DNA from: Vesta saturnalis
Lineage: Eukaryota; Arthropoda; Insecta; Coleoptera; Lampyridae
Direction of reading: 5' to 3'
NCBI GenBank assembly: GCA_036346205.1
Contig: JARFJB010002472.1
Coordinates: 6,026,001-6,090,000, forward strand
DNA length: 64,000 bases
Part shown: positions 42,727 to 52,930 of the stretch, one piece after another
Position numbering within the stretch: position 1 is the stretch's first letter
Layout of the letters: each line of letters starts with the position of its first letter
Made by a program: the position numbers and the translations under genes
Notes under the pieces: model-generated
What the model saw: the letters and a program-made list of their open reading frames with translations, nothing else
The model's database searches: none
Told to the model about the DNA's origin: nothing

Positions 42727-43302
42727 ATGGAAGGTCAGTTTAAGCACCCCTTTTCGGCTATAGTTGCAGGTCCGTCGGGATGTTGGAAATCGTATTTTAT
42801 CGTTGATACAGGTTTTGAAAAAATTATCTGGTTTTACAGTGAGTGGCAGCCTTTATTCAAAGATCTCTCTGTAGAGTTTCAAAACGGTTTACCTGATATG
42901 GAACAGTTTGACGGGGAAAAACCTGTCTTAATAATAATTGACGATCTAATGCGCGAAACTAACGGTTCCGTGGTTGATATTTTTACAAAGGGCTGTCATC
43001 ATCGAAATCTAAGTGTGTTTTTCTTAACGCAGAACATATTTCATCAAGAACGTGGACAGCGGGATATTTCTCTCAACGCACATTACATAATTTTGTTTAA
43101 GAACCCACGTGACAGAGCTCAGATACAGCATTTAGCAAGACAGATTTCGCCGGACAACCCAAAATTTTTAGAAGCAGCGTACCAAGATGCTACTTCAAGT
43201 CCGCACGGATATTTATTGTTCGATTTAAAACAGAATACACCGGATGTGCTACGTTATAGAACAAACATATTTGGGCCTCAAGGTATCTGCCAGTATATAT
43301 AG
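42727..43302 (+). CDS. Polinton/adintovirus-type DNA-packaging ATPase (FtsK/A32-like)
   Basis: A 191-residue frame starting at the ATG at 42727. It carries a Walker A-like loop near residue 15 (AGPSGCWKS), Walker B with two acidic residues near residue 75 (VLIIIDDLM) and a conserved FFLTQN segment near residue 100, followed by NAHYIILFKNPRD. This order is that of the genome-packaging ATPases of Polintons and related double-jelly-roll viruses. The Gly normally before the Walker A Lys is Trp, which should impair nucleotide binding. It is the only long intact gene of this block besides the penton-like one. It is followed on the same strand by the other structural genes. Confidence 0.85.
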   Translation: MEGQFKHPFSAIVAGPSGCWKSYFIVDTGFEKIIWFYSEWQPLFKDLSVEFQNGLPDMEQFDGEKPVLIIIDDLMRETNGSVVDIFTKGCHHRNLSVFFLTQNIFHQERGQRDISLNAHYIILFKNPRDRAQIQHLARQISPDNPKFLEAAYQDATSSPHGYLLFDLKQNTPDVLRYRTNIFGPQGICQYI

Positions 43303-43346
43303 CAAAAAGGGTTTAAGTCTCACAGTCATAAAGATTACATCATATA

Positions 43347-43677
43347 TGATGGGTGACGTTTTAAGCGAGAACACTGATATCCTACGTGCATTAGCCAGAT
43401 TAAGTAAAAGTCAACGTGACGCTTTATTGAAATGTTTGGATAGTAAGCAGGTAGAGTGTATTTTGAGTGTGCACATAACATTTTAAAAGGTCGTGTACCT
43501 CTGTCAGCTGATCAGAAGCAGCGACTCTCTCAACATAAGCACACTTTAAGACGCTTGGCACAGAGAGGCGAATCTGTAAAAAAGAAGAAACAGTTTCTTG
43601 TACAGAAAGGTGGTGCATTTCTACCACTCCTGTTAGGACCATTACTCGGCGGAATTCTGGGTAATCTGTTTCAATAA
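43347..43677 (+). pseudogene. Polinton small basic/hydrophobic structural protein, one frameshift
   Basis: The first piece (43347-43486) reads NTDILRALARLSKSQRDALL and a Cys-containing end. The second (43456-43677) reads ECAHNILKGRVPLSADQK, a Lys-rich stretch, and a C-terminal hydrophobic tail QKGGAFLPLLLGPLLGG. A single-base shift near 43470 separates them. Small basic proteins with a C-terminal Gly/Leu-rich tail occur next to the packaging ATPase in insect Polintons and have been compared with adenoviral core or minor proteins. The role in virion assembly is inferred from position. Confidence 0.65.
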
Positions 43678-43679
43678 CC

Positions 43680-44379
43680 ATGGACCACACTCTGAAGAAG
43701 ATGATTATTCTACCGATGGACTTTATACAGCGCTTACAGGCACCAGATGTTACACAAAACAACATTTTAACGCAACTGGGTAACGATATGGATAAAGTTT
43801 TAAAACTAAAATGACCGACCATGACAAATGGCTGCAGTACAACCAAGTTCTTCAAAGGTATCTACACTTTTCCAATCAGTTACGTCAGCCCACCAGTATA
43901 ACAATTAGCGGTGACGCTGCTGCTGATGATATTAGAGATTTACCGCAACGCAAAGGTCTGACAGACGACGAGATAGTATCAACGCTTCCGCCTTCATATA
44001 AGAGAAAAGGGCGATTTGTTACGTATACTGAATACGAGCAGCGATGTTTTTGGGATAAAAGGGTACTGTCACAATAAAAGGCGAGATCATACCACATTCC
44101 AACATTATCGATCTGGTTCACGAGACGTTAAGAAAACGAAAAACCACAAACCCGCGCGGTTGGCGTCAGTTTGCGACGTACATTAAAGAGATAAATATAC
44201 CACGAGAGTTTATCGGAAATACGCAAAGGTATGATGTTTCTTATCACCCAGTTGAACGGACCCTCACAACTATAGGTGAGAATTACGATGCTGATAGTGA
44301 AACGCGGGAAACACCGAGAAGAATCTCTCAAAGAAGAAGAAGAGGACTTTCACTAGATTGGGATTCGTGGCGGCCATAA
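43680..44379 (+). pseudogene. Uncharacterised Polinton protein in three frames
   Basis: The first piece (43680-43814) starts MDHTLKKMIILPMDFIQRLQ. The second (43811-44077, overlapping by ATGA) reads HDKWLQYNQVLQRYLHFSNQ to YEQRCFWDKRVL. The third, in another frame to about 44379, reads NIIDLVHETLRKRK, NPRGWRQFATYI and an Arg-rich tail. Related insect elements appear to carry these as one protein between the small hydrophobic protein and the integrase; that recollection is not checked. If so, two frameshifts have split it. The alternative is two short translationally coupled genes. Confidence 0.5.
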
Positions 44380-44380
44380 C

Positions 44381-45423
44381 ATGGATGCTGTATACTATGA
44401 TCCCTCTCACCCTGCAGGGTTCGCTGGTATAACACCTTTAACTAATGCTGTAAAGGGTAGATATGGTAAAGTAAAGAACTGGCTACAGACACAGGAAGCT
44501 TATACGGTACATAAACCAGTCAGAAAAAAGTTTCCACGAAATAAATATATTGTGAGTAACCTTTACGAATTGTGGCAAGCGGATCTTTGTGATATGCGAA
44601 CTTTAAGTAAACACAATAGTGGATACAACTACATACTAACGGTAATTGATGTATTTAGCAAGAGGGCATGGGCGAGAGCACTTAAAACGAAGACAGCCTC
44701 ATCTGTAATTGAAGCATTCGCTGATATTCTTAAGGATTGCGACAATACCCGGCAAATCTACAGACGGATAAAGGCAAAGAGTTTGTGGCGAGCAGTGCAA
44801 AACTTTTTCAAGAAACAAAATATCAATTTCTATGTAACAAATAACCCTGATGTAAAAGCATCTGTAGTTGAAAGATTTAATAAAACATTGAAAACAAAGA
44901 TGTGGCGTTATTTCACTTACAAAATTCCTACAGATATATTGATGTACTCGAAAGACTTGTGACTGCCTACAACAATAGCCCTCATCCAAGTATAAAGATG
45001 GCCCCTCGGCTGTAAACGATAAAAACATTTTGGAAGTGTGGAATAACCTGTACGCGAAAGGTTTAGGTCCAGTACGCCATCCTAAATATAAAGTCGGTGA
45101 GCATGTCAGAATCGCCAGAACTAAGTACACCTTTGAGAAGGGATATGAAACGAATTGGAGCGAGGAAGTTTTACAATTAGCACGGTGATAAAAGAAGACC
45201 ACCAGTTTAAGAATAATCGATCTTAATAACGATCCTGTTGAGGGCACCTTTTACGAAGAAGAATTGCAAGTTGTTACGGCTGATAAAGATACTCTATTCA
45301 AAGTCGATAAGATTCTAGCAGAGAAGGGCCGTGGGCGAAATAAACAATACCTGGTCAAGTGGCGTGGATACAGTGACAAATTTAATAGTTGGGTGTTAGC
45401 TTCGCAAATGAGAGATATATAAA
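44381..45423 (+). pseudogene. Polinton integrase with C-terminal chromodomain, broken
   Basis: The first frame (44381-44962) reads the DDE core: first Asp in ELWQADLCDM, then YILTVIDVFSKRAWA, and the Glu segment VKASVVERFNKTLKTKMW. The second Asp (TDKGKEF, about 44770) lies in the +1 frame between two compensating shifts. The frame ends at 44962; the continuation (TAYNNSPHPSI, GPVRHPKYKVGEHVRIAR) is shifted. From about 45290 a chromodomain is readable (QYLVKWRGYSDKFNSWVLAS) and ends at 45421. Retroviral-like integrases with a chromodomain insert Polintons into the host genome. This one is inactive. Confidence 0.8.
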
Positions 45424-45425
45424 AA

Positions 45426-46200
45426 TTGGAGTTTTATCTTACCTTATTGAGTAATAGCTCTATGACGTATTTTCTAGGTAATATGACGTCAAGTTTTATT
45501 ACGCAACTGCCAAAACGAATAAGATTAACGGGCTCGTGGGTTGTAGGGATATCGGAAATTCAGTATCCATGTTATTTTGCCGCTATAAGTGATAATTTAA
45601 TTTATTATAGAACAGAGCCACCTGGCGAGAACGCGTTAGAAACGATATTAAAAAAGGCGGCGGAATATTTTCAACTCGATAACGAGAAGATCATTTATGT
45701 TGAAGATGGCTGGTATGTGATACGATTCGCTTCGGGAAATTACGCCAGCATAGAAGAAATTATCAGCGAGCTAAATAACCATGTACTAATAAGTAAATTG
45801 CTAACAATCGAATATCATAATGTAACTAAGCGCGTCTCTACGAAATTAAAAACTCAGCTCTCGCTATTCGGATTCTTACAACGTCTAGCCTTACAATTTG
45901 GTTATCGACCGTATCAGAACATAGCTATCAAACCAATACCCCCTCACCCCGCTAGTATATGGATAGGATTACCAACTCAGATGTTTGTTTATTGCGACAT
46001 CGTTGAACCGCAAACTGTGGTTGATGTTTTATCTCCGCTTATGCGTATAATAAATATTAATTCAAAAAACTATGCTTACGGGGGTCATAAAGATGTGGTT
46101 TTTTCGCCTGCACACTACATACCGGTAATGACACGGGTGCAGCAATGCCATTTGAGTTTGGAACGTCGTGCCTGAAGCTACACATTAAGAAAGTACAATA
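45426..46200 (+). pseudogene. Polinton penton-like minor capsid protein, frameshifted near its end
   Basis: The frame 45426-46175 (249 residues) begins EFYLTLLSNSSMTYF, then PKRIRLTGSWVVGISEIQYP, a stretch of beta-strand pattern, and TQMFVYCDIVEPQTVVDVL. The last residues change frame near 46135, where a short piece with PFEFGTSCLKLH follows in another frame to about 46200. Position and motifs match the minor (penton-type) capsid protein of insect Polintons. Most of the protein is open, making it the best-preserved structural gene here. The assignment as penton-like rests on family recollection. Confidence 0.65.
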
Positions 46201-46683
46201 ATGGTTTGCCCTTATCAGCAATATTACATGAATCAGGCCGGTAACGGTATCGGTTCTATTTACAGAGGTGCACCCTATCAACGCGGTCATGGAATAGGGA
46301 GCTGGTTAGGTGGTATATTTAAGTCTGACGCAAAGGCTATTGGTAAAGAAGCTCTTAGAACGGGTGCTAATATTCTTGGTGACGTCATAGAGGATCGACC
46401 TATTAAGGCTTCGTTTCAAGAAAAATTTCACGAGGCAGGTAGATACCTTAAGCGTAAAGCCGACGAGAAAATCGATAAAATGATGGAGGGTTCGGGTTAT
46501 AAAAGAGTACGTCTGACCGATAATAATCAATCTCCACTGAGAGCTGTTGCTAAGAAGAAGTCTGCTTACGACGATATATTTTCAAGCAAATGGCTTTTCT
46601 ACATGCACAATCGTGTGAATGCGTCAAGTCCGAATTGGATTTGTTCGCTTTACCATCGACGCAGACAAGTATCAGAGTGGTGA
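46201..46683 (+). CDS. Polinton pVI-like minor capsid protein
   Basis: A 160-residue frame from the ATG at 46201. The N-terminus has YYMNQAGNGIGSIYRGAPYQ followed by RGHGIGSWLGGIF, a Gly-rich amphipathic segment; then AIGKEALRTGANILGDVIED and a Lys/Arg-rich tail. This matches the pVI-like proteins of Polintons and adintoviruses, thought to act like adenoviral pVI at the inner capsid and in membrane disruption. The frame runs past the expected end (AYDDIFSS) and overlaps the start of the major capsid gene at 46590 in another frame, so the natural stop is probably lost. Confidence 0.7.
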   Translation: MVCPYQQYYMNQAGNGIGSIYRGAPYQRGHGIGSWLGGIFKSDAKAIGKEALRTGANILGDVIEDRPIKASFQEKFHEAGRYLKRKADEKIDKMMEGSGYKRVRLTDNNQSPLRAVAKKKSAYDDIFSSKWLFYMHNRVNASSPNWICSLYHRRRQVSEW

Positions 46684-47882
46684 ATGGATATTTTACAAGC
46701 CCTTATCAGCTCTGAGTGATGACGCCCCAATAGAATTTGTAGTCCCCGGAAATGGAAACGATTTAAGATTTAAGCCAGACCATGTGTACATTACAGCTAA
46801 AGTTCTAAAGCATGATTTCAGCACTTACAGACGCTGATGTTGTAGCACCGGTAAACAATTGGATGCATTCGCTTTTCTCACAGGTGGAGGTTTACTTAAA
46901 TCAGAAGATGGTATCACAACCAAACAACACCTACGCCTACCGTTCATATATCGAAACCCTGCTAAATTATGGAAAGAAGGCCAAGAGTTCACATCTAGGA
47001 TGTACCTTATGGCACAATGATACAGCTGGACAGATGAATACACTGGGAAACGCTAATAACGGTTTCACAAAACGTCAAGCACTTGCGGCTACCGGGAAAC
47101 AGATAGAGATGATTGGTCACGTGCACTTGGATTTGTTTAATCAAGAAAAGTTTCTCATAAGTGGTGTTGAGTTAAAGGCTAAATTTGTACGATCAAGAGA
47201 TACCTTTAGCCTAATGGCGGCACTCGCTTCAAATTACAAGACGCAATTATAGACGCTAATTTACTGGTGAGACGTATGCGAATCAATCCAACTATTCTAA
47301 TTGGCACGCTAAAGCTTTAGAAACAACAGCCGCAAAATACCCTGTTACAAGGACCGACGTAAAAGTGTTAACTATACCTGCAGGCATACAGCGAAAATCA
47401 TTGGATAATGTTTTCTGGGTCAGTTACCTAAACGATGCATCGTAGGCTTTGTAGCAAATAAAGCCTTCAACGGTGACTACCCTCAAATCCGTTCAATTTT
47501 CATCACTGCAATATTAACTACATGTCGTTATATATTGACGGGCAACAAATTCCTTCGAAGGCCTTACAACCAGACTTTACAGCTAATGGTTTATACGTAA
47601 GAGCGTACCCACCTTATTCTCTGGTACGGGTATTCATTTTTGAATGAAGGTAACGATATATCAAGAAGTGATTATCCAAACGGCTACTGTTTAATGGCCT
47701 TTGACCTAACACCTGACCTGTCTGCAAACGCTAGCACGCACTGAATTTAGTTAGAAACGGCTCCTTCGGCTGAAGTCGGTTTGAAGAAGCGCTCACCGTA
47801 ACCGTTAATGTTGTATGCAGAATTCGATAACGTGATCGAGATCGATAAACATCGGAATGTCGTTGTGGATTTTAGCTGTTAA
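46590..47882 (+). pseudogene. Polinton major capsid (double jelly-roll type) protein, many frameshifts
   Basis: An ATG at 46590 opens a frame with HAQSCECVKSELDLFALPST. Continuation pieces lie at 46660-46837 (EWIFYKPLSALSDDAPIEFV), 46812-47252 (NNWMHSLFSQVEVYLNQKMV, NTYAYRSYIETLLNYG, HVHLDLFNQEKFL) and in broken form to 47882 (NVIEIDKHRNVVVDFSC before the stop). This is the pattern of the F54H12.2-like proteins of Maverick elements, now understood as double jelly-roll major capsid proteins. At least four frame changes make it non-functional. Confidence 0.8.
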
Positions 47883-47929
47883 AAGTGGTAGTTCTAACCT
47901 GTAAGCTTCGTGTAGCACAGCGATAGAAG

Positions 47930-48545
47930 ATGGACGTATACTTGGACGTACAAGGGTTTAGTGGTGTTAACAACGAATTCATACCGAAAGAAATTGCCGT
48001 GGTTACAGATCACGGTCGTTTATCGTTGATGCTAATAAAACCACCTCGAGGCTACTTTATATCAGGATCCATGTCACGACAGATAAAATTTATGGAAATA
48101 ATTATCATGGATTGAAATGGTGGTGGGGTCATGTACATTACAACAATTTCCGTAGGAGTGATGAGAGTGTTCCATTTAACAAAATTCACGTTAAGGGCAG
48201 TGAAACAACGTTTTAAGGTTTCTTAACAAACCAATAGTAAACCTGGAGGAGACTGGTTGCCCGTCGATTAAACAGTTGAAAAGGAAGCAAAAGCATATAG
48301 CTGTTTAAACCATAACATCACTGAGCCTATATGTGCACTGGAAAACGCATTACTACTGCAAGACTGGACGCATACCAATTCCAAAGATGTATGCGGTACA
48401 AGTGTTGAGATGCTTGAAATCGATCCCGCCACAAGAAGAATGTGTTTCGGAAGGATTTTTATCTCGCTTAAGAATGTGCTTTTACCCTTCACACATGCAC
48501 CTTGTAAAAGTAAACATGAAATATCGAGAACATTCTTCTGCAGTG
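47930..48545 (+). pseudogene. DVQGF-motif protein adjoining the Polinton block, broken
   Basis: Starts at the ATG at 47930 with VYLDVQGFSGVNNEFIPKEI and ALIKPP-like LMLIKPPRGY, then a frame change; the W-HG-KW-G block and KIHVKGSET follow in another frame. A third frame near 48330-48480 gives ICALENALLLQDW and a tail ending just inside repeat A'. The block order matches the palindrome-arm genes at 20204 and 26125. Function unknown. It follows the major capsid gene by about 50 bp on the same strand, suggesting it belongs to the element. Confidence 0.65.
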
Positions 48546-49439
48546 AAATCTTACTTTCTAATTAAATTTAATTGCGACGCGAGAAAGACAAAAGTATTTT
48601 TTAATTAGTCGGAAATCTAAATAAATTGAAATTAACTAGCATTGTGAAATTGTAACAAATAAAACTGGAGGTCACATTTAAAGTATCTATCGTTATATAA
48701 TTTTAACTACATAGTTTTTAATATTTATGTAGGTGAAATTTAGACGTTAGGTACATTATATTTTATATAAATGTCGAGGTTTTGATAAAAATTACAGTTA
48801 TCGTCCTTAATACTGGTAATAACCATTAAGAATTGTTCCAGGTGATAAAACAGTTTTATGAAATATGAAAAAGATATTTTTAAATGGACATATTACTAAA
48901 CATTTAAACTGTTATCAATCCACAACTGTCTATCGAACCCAGAAATATTTCGCAACGATTAAACTAGTCTAATTGTTGAACAAATTCGGATTCTACAGTC
49001 AATTCCAATTCATGTTTATTCAGAATTTCATTTAGCATCCTCATAGGATAAGAGCTATAACAAAAGAAAAGTTTGAATGTTTTGCAAGGTGCTTTACTTA
49101 AATGGGTCGCCCTGTATTTGCTACAGTTAAACAATGACTTATTTAGTCGTCTTTCAATAGATATCAGGCTTCCCTGTACCTAAACATAATACTTTCGAAG
49201 TTATTTAAATTTTAAAAGTGTTTTTGTTAAATATTATTTCTATTCATATTTCATACTTTTTAAAATCATGATAGCTGATGTCAGGCTTTACAAAACAATT
49301 ATACTTCACTTATTTATAATTTTTAATAAACTATTTTGATCTTGATTCTTTAATTAGCATTGAAATTGGTTTTTGTAACAAAATAAAAGTTTATCCCATT
49401 CCAGAGAGAGTTGGCATGATTCTAGGAAAATGTTAAAAA

Positions 49440-49855
49440 GTACCTTGATCTTGAGGGAGTTGGTAGAGAGGAAGAAGATTTTTTAATTTCGTTTTGTTCA
49501 CTGACGAATCAACTTTTCATAATAATGGTCTATTATAATACTGAAAATCGTCACTTAAATAGAACAGTTGACCATCAGAATCGGTGGAGTTTAAATGTGT
49601 ATGGTGGAACAGTTGGTAACTACGTTATAGGGCCTTGTTTTTTGACACCTGAATAGTATAACATTTTTGAAATTTTCGGAAAGAGACTTTTGTATTCTGC
49701 TTAAGAACATCGCTCTAAATAGTAGAAGAAGTATGTGGCTTTGCCATTTTCGACACACAGTCAGAAATTTTCTTAATTGAAGGTTTCCAAACAAATGGAT
49801 AGGAAGAGGTGGTTCATGTAACTGGCCAGCTAGATCCCCGGATCTTACTGCCGTT
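49440..49855 (+). pseudogene. Tc1-like transposase DDE-core relic (right repeat copy)
   Basis: Same relic as 38480-38890, with the readable blocks ENRHLNRTVDHQNRWSLNVY (frames broken) and FPNKWIGRGGSCNWPARSPD. It arose by the direct duplication and was not inserted independently. Confidence 0.7.
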
Positions 49856-50737
49856 TGTTACGGGCGAAAATGGCAGTAGATTGGAGGTAAAATATAAGGA
49901 AGGAGCTGATAGCTCAGTGGAATAAACGGGGTGGGTGTGTTATTAGTTTTGCGATTATAATAGCTCGTAATACGTGACACAATAAGGGTAAGTCAGAAAC
50001 CACATAGACGCCAGAATGTTTATAAACGTCAATGTAGGGGTTGTAATACCTGAATGCGAGCAATTCACTGCTAAGTTTCCCAGAAACAAAGACGCTTGCT
50101 TACCTTTGTCGCCAAACCAGGTGAATCAGTAGATTAACAAGCTCGATCCAATGTTTCCTGCATAATTTTACAATATTTACACACGAACACAATAATAATG
50201 AATAATGAAACTTATATCAAAAAACTCAAAAACAGGAGATAATGTAATAGCGGAAACGCACACCAATTATTACGTTAAAGCTTTCATCGCAATGAAAGAA
50301 AATAATTGAACGTTGCCGCCGTAAAGTTCCATAAAATAAATAAACCACTCGGTAACTTGAACGTAATCAAAAATATTACTTTTTAAATTTGGTACCACGT
50401 AAATAATAGCGCAGTGACAAAGGAATGAGGTAACATATACTATTACACTCAGTAACGAAAAAATACTCCCAAATTCATTAACACTAATGCTATAATAATA
50501 ACAAAAATCAAAATAAACCAGTATTGATACAGTGGTAATTATACAGTGGTATAGATAATTGCTCGCGCAATTAACCGTTTTGGTAATTGAACACCAATAC
50601 CCTTGAGTCTCCCTGACACAGCTCACAGTACGGCAACTTCACAGTCGTCAAATATCATTGTTTTTGAATTATGTTAACACAAATTTAGTGATGATAATAT
50701 TTAAACCAAAACCAGGTGATTAATAGCTGTGTCAACT

Positions 50738-50740
<3 letters not shown>

Positions 50741-50797
<57 letters not shown>
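50741..50797. repeat. (TA)n microsatellite
   Basis: Pure TA tract, counterpart of 39724-39785 in repeat A. Confidence 0.95.
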
Positions 50798-50800
<3 letters not shown>

Positions 50801-52149
50801 TAATTTATTTACAAAACGTTATACACTATTTATTATAGCGATATTATTTTTACAGCAATTTCCTTTATTTGATATTTGAACAGCTGTGGACTCGGATGTA
50901 CCTTCGTGACACACAAATAATTATACTGAACTTACGATATAAGAATCCGCAAAAATTGCGTTTTTATTCCAAAAATGAGGAAATAGCGCTAACATTAATC
51001 ATTAATCATCTTCGATGAACCCCTTGAATGTCACTTCTAACTATCGAAACAAAACACAAAAATAGGTCCTCCGGATGGCTGAATACTCTTTAAAATGCAC
51101 AAAAATGTGGAAAACTTTCCCTACGATAACTTCAATTTCCCTGGTAGAATGTAAGTAAATTCAGTATGCCCCCAAGATCATATCCCACGTTCATCGTCCA
51201 ACATCTTTCTTCTACAGCTCGACTTCTACTGCCTAACGAAAAACAAAGCTCTGCCTTCCCTACAAGATCACGTCATCCGTTTTAATCGTCGCATATAAAT
51301 TTTCGTTACCCAAATTGCATAGTGGACAATTCCCAGGAAAGAAACAGAGTTGATATCTAGAAACTAGACGCACACATCCTGTTTTTCAATACTAGACCCT
51401 GTTATTCAAATACATTTTTTATACTCTCCAACAAACAACTCAATACATAAATGAACTGTTAGACTTAAAAAAACGTAGAAATATTTAAGTGCGTCTGAAT
51501 CTTTCGTTATGAACCACGATACAAACAATTTTATTCCCATACATAGTAGGTTACTTAAAACCTCTTTTCAACCATCATGACATTTGATTCCTTTTGAAAC
51601 TACAATAAAAATTTTAAAATAACAATTTCCGGTAGCAACATTTTAATTATAATTATAATTAATTGCCAGTAAGAAAATTACAAAAGTCATATCGATTAAA
51701 TGTTCACTGTGAAAAACTACTAAAGTACTAAAAGTATTTGTAATATTTGTAAAATACATACTTAAATTTACCAATTGCAACCCAATACAGCTTCTGGAGG
51801 GCACACAAACGTTTGTTTGCATGTAGATTCGTGTTAAAGAACAATTAAAAAAACTGTTGATTCAACAAAATAGTCTTTTTGTAGAGCAGTTGGTTGTAAT
51901 AGCAGAAGTATAAGGGCAATGAACGTCTTTTTAAGAACTCCTACTCCACACATTCTTTACATAAAAACAGAGTTTGATGGGTGTTGCTATTGGTGTTGAC
52001 GCTTTGATTATTAGTTTTTAAGCTGAAGAGACATGACGTTCACAGTTCAGTTAGTTAAAACTGTATAGGGGTTTCTTCTTTTCCATTTAAACAGGAAGTC
52101 TTAACACTTCCCACTTAAAAGTTGCTTACTCTGTTGAATAGCGGGTGGT

Positions 52150-52260
52150 ATGGTTTTAACAAACGTAGAATACTTAGAAAATTGTTTATTAGCAGCGAAG
52201 GTTTACGCTCAAAGGTTTCCAGATACAAAGTATTTCAATAAAAGACAGATTCATGTCAAC
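52150..52260 (+). pseudogene. DUF4817-type transposase N-terminus, fragment
   Basis: VLTNVEYLENCLLAAKVYAQ followed by RFPDTKYFNKRQI is the start of the DUF4817 helix-turn-helix, with a short internal deletion. No further transposase follows in any frame. Confidence 0.65.
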
Positions 52261-52364
52261 CCTCTCTGGAATGGGATCAACTTTCATGTTTTGTTAGGCC
52301 TAAAACCGACTATCTTGTTTTTAAAAATATATAATATGAATAGAAACAATACTTAACAAAAACA

Positions 52365-52930
52365 CTTTAAAATTTAAATAACTTCGAAAGTATCAGATTT
52401 AGGTATAAGGAAGCCTAATGTCAAAAGACAACTAAATAAGCGATTGTTTAATTGAAGAAAATACAGGACGACCCATTTAAGCAAAGCACGTTTTTTTTTA
52501 AGTTTTTTAAAATTGAGCCTTAAATATCTGACATCCTGGATAAAATTCAAAAAATGTTTTTATTATGGCTCTTAGCTTATAATTTTGGTAGTTTGTAGCT
52601 CAAATTTTATTAAATTTGATGTACAGGTTACATAGTTATGCAGCTTTTGCGAAAAAAGTGAAATATTTGGCAAATGGTAAGACTTATGACTTTGAATAAA
52701 CATGAATTGGATTTGACTGTAGAACTCAAATTTGATAACAAATTGGACATTCCCATTCAAAAAAATATAGGTTGTGAAATAAAAACTGTTTAGATCACCC
52801 TGTGTATTTCCAAATGTTTTTAAAACGTGCTTAAATACACGCTCCACATCAAATTGATATAGTTTTGTAAAAAAGATTTACCGCTTTCCCAAAACGACAG
52901 AGGCGTTACAAATGGTTCACCCTGTATAAC
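52365..52930. repeat. Cluster of MITE ends (CACCCTGT type)
   Basis: 52365-52495 is an inverted, diverged relative of 38105-38290 and 49090-49280 (shared AAATAACTTCGAAAGTAT and ACGACCCATTTAAG on this strand). Ends ATCACCCTGTG at 52793 and TTCACCCTGTATAACC at 52918 mark one or two small nonautonomous elements. Confidence 0.6.

Larger units (their letters stand above)
48473..51948 (+). repeat. Long direct repeat A' (right of Polinton block)
   Basis: Direct copy of 37519-42058 lacking the SINE-array insertion. The collinear start lies within the 3' end of the DVQGF reading frame; the end is near CTACTCCA (51948). It contains a foldback-family end (48750-48835), the CAGGGTGACCC-related segment, the Tc1-like relic and a (TA)n tract (50741-50797). 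Confidence 0.9.
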
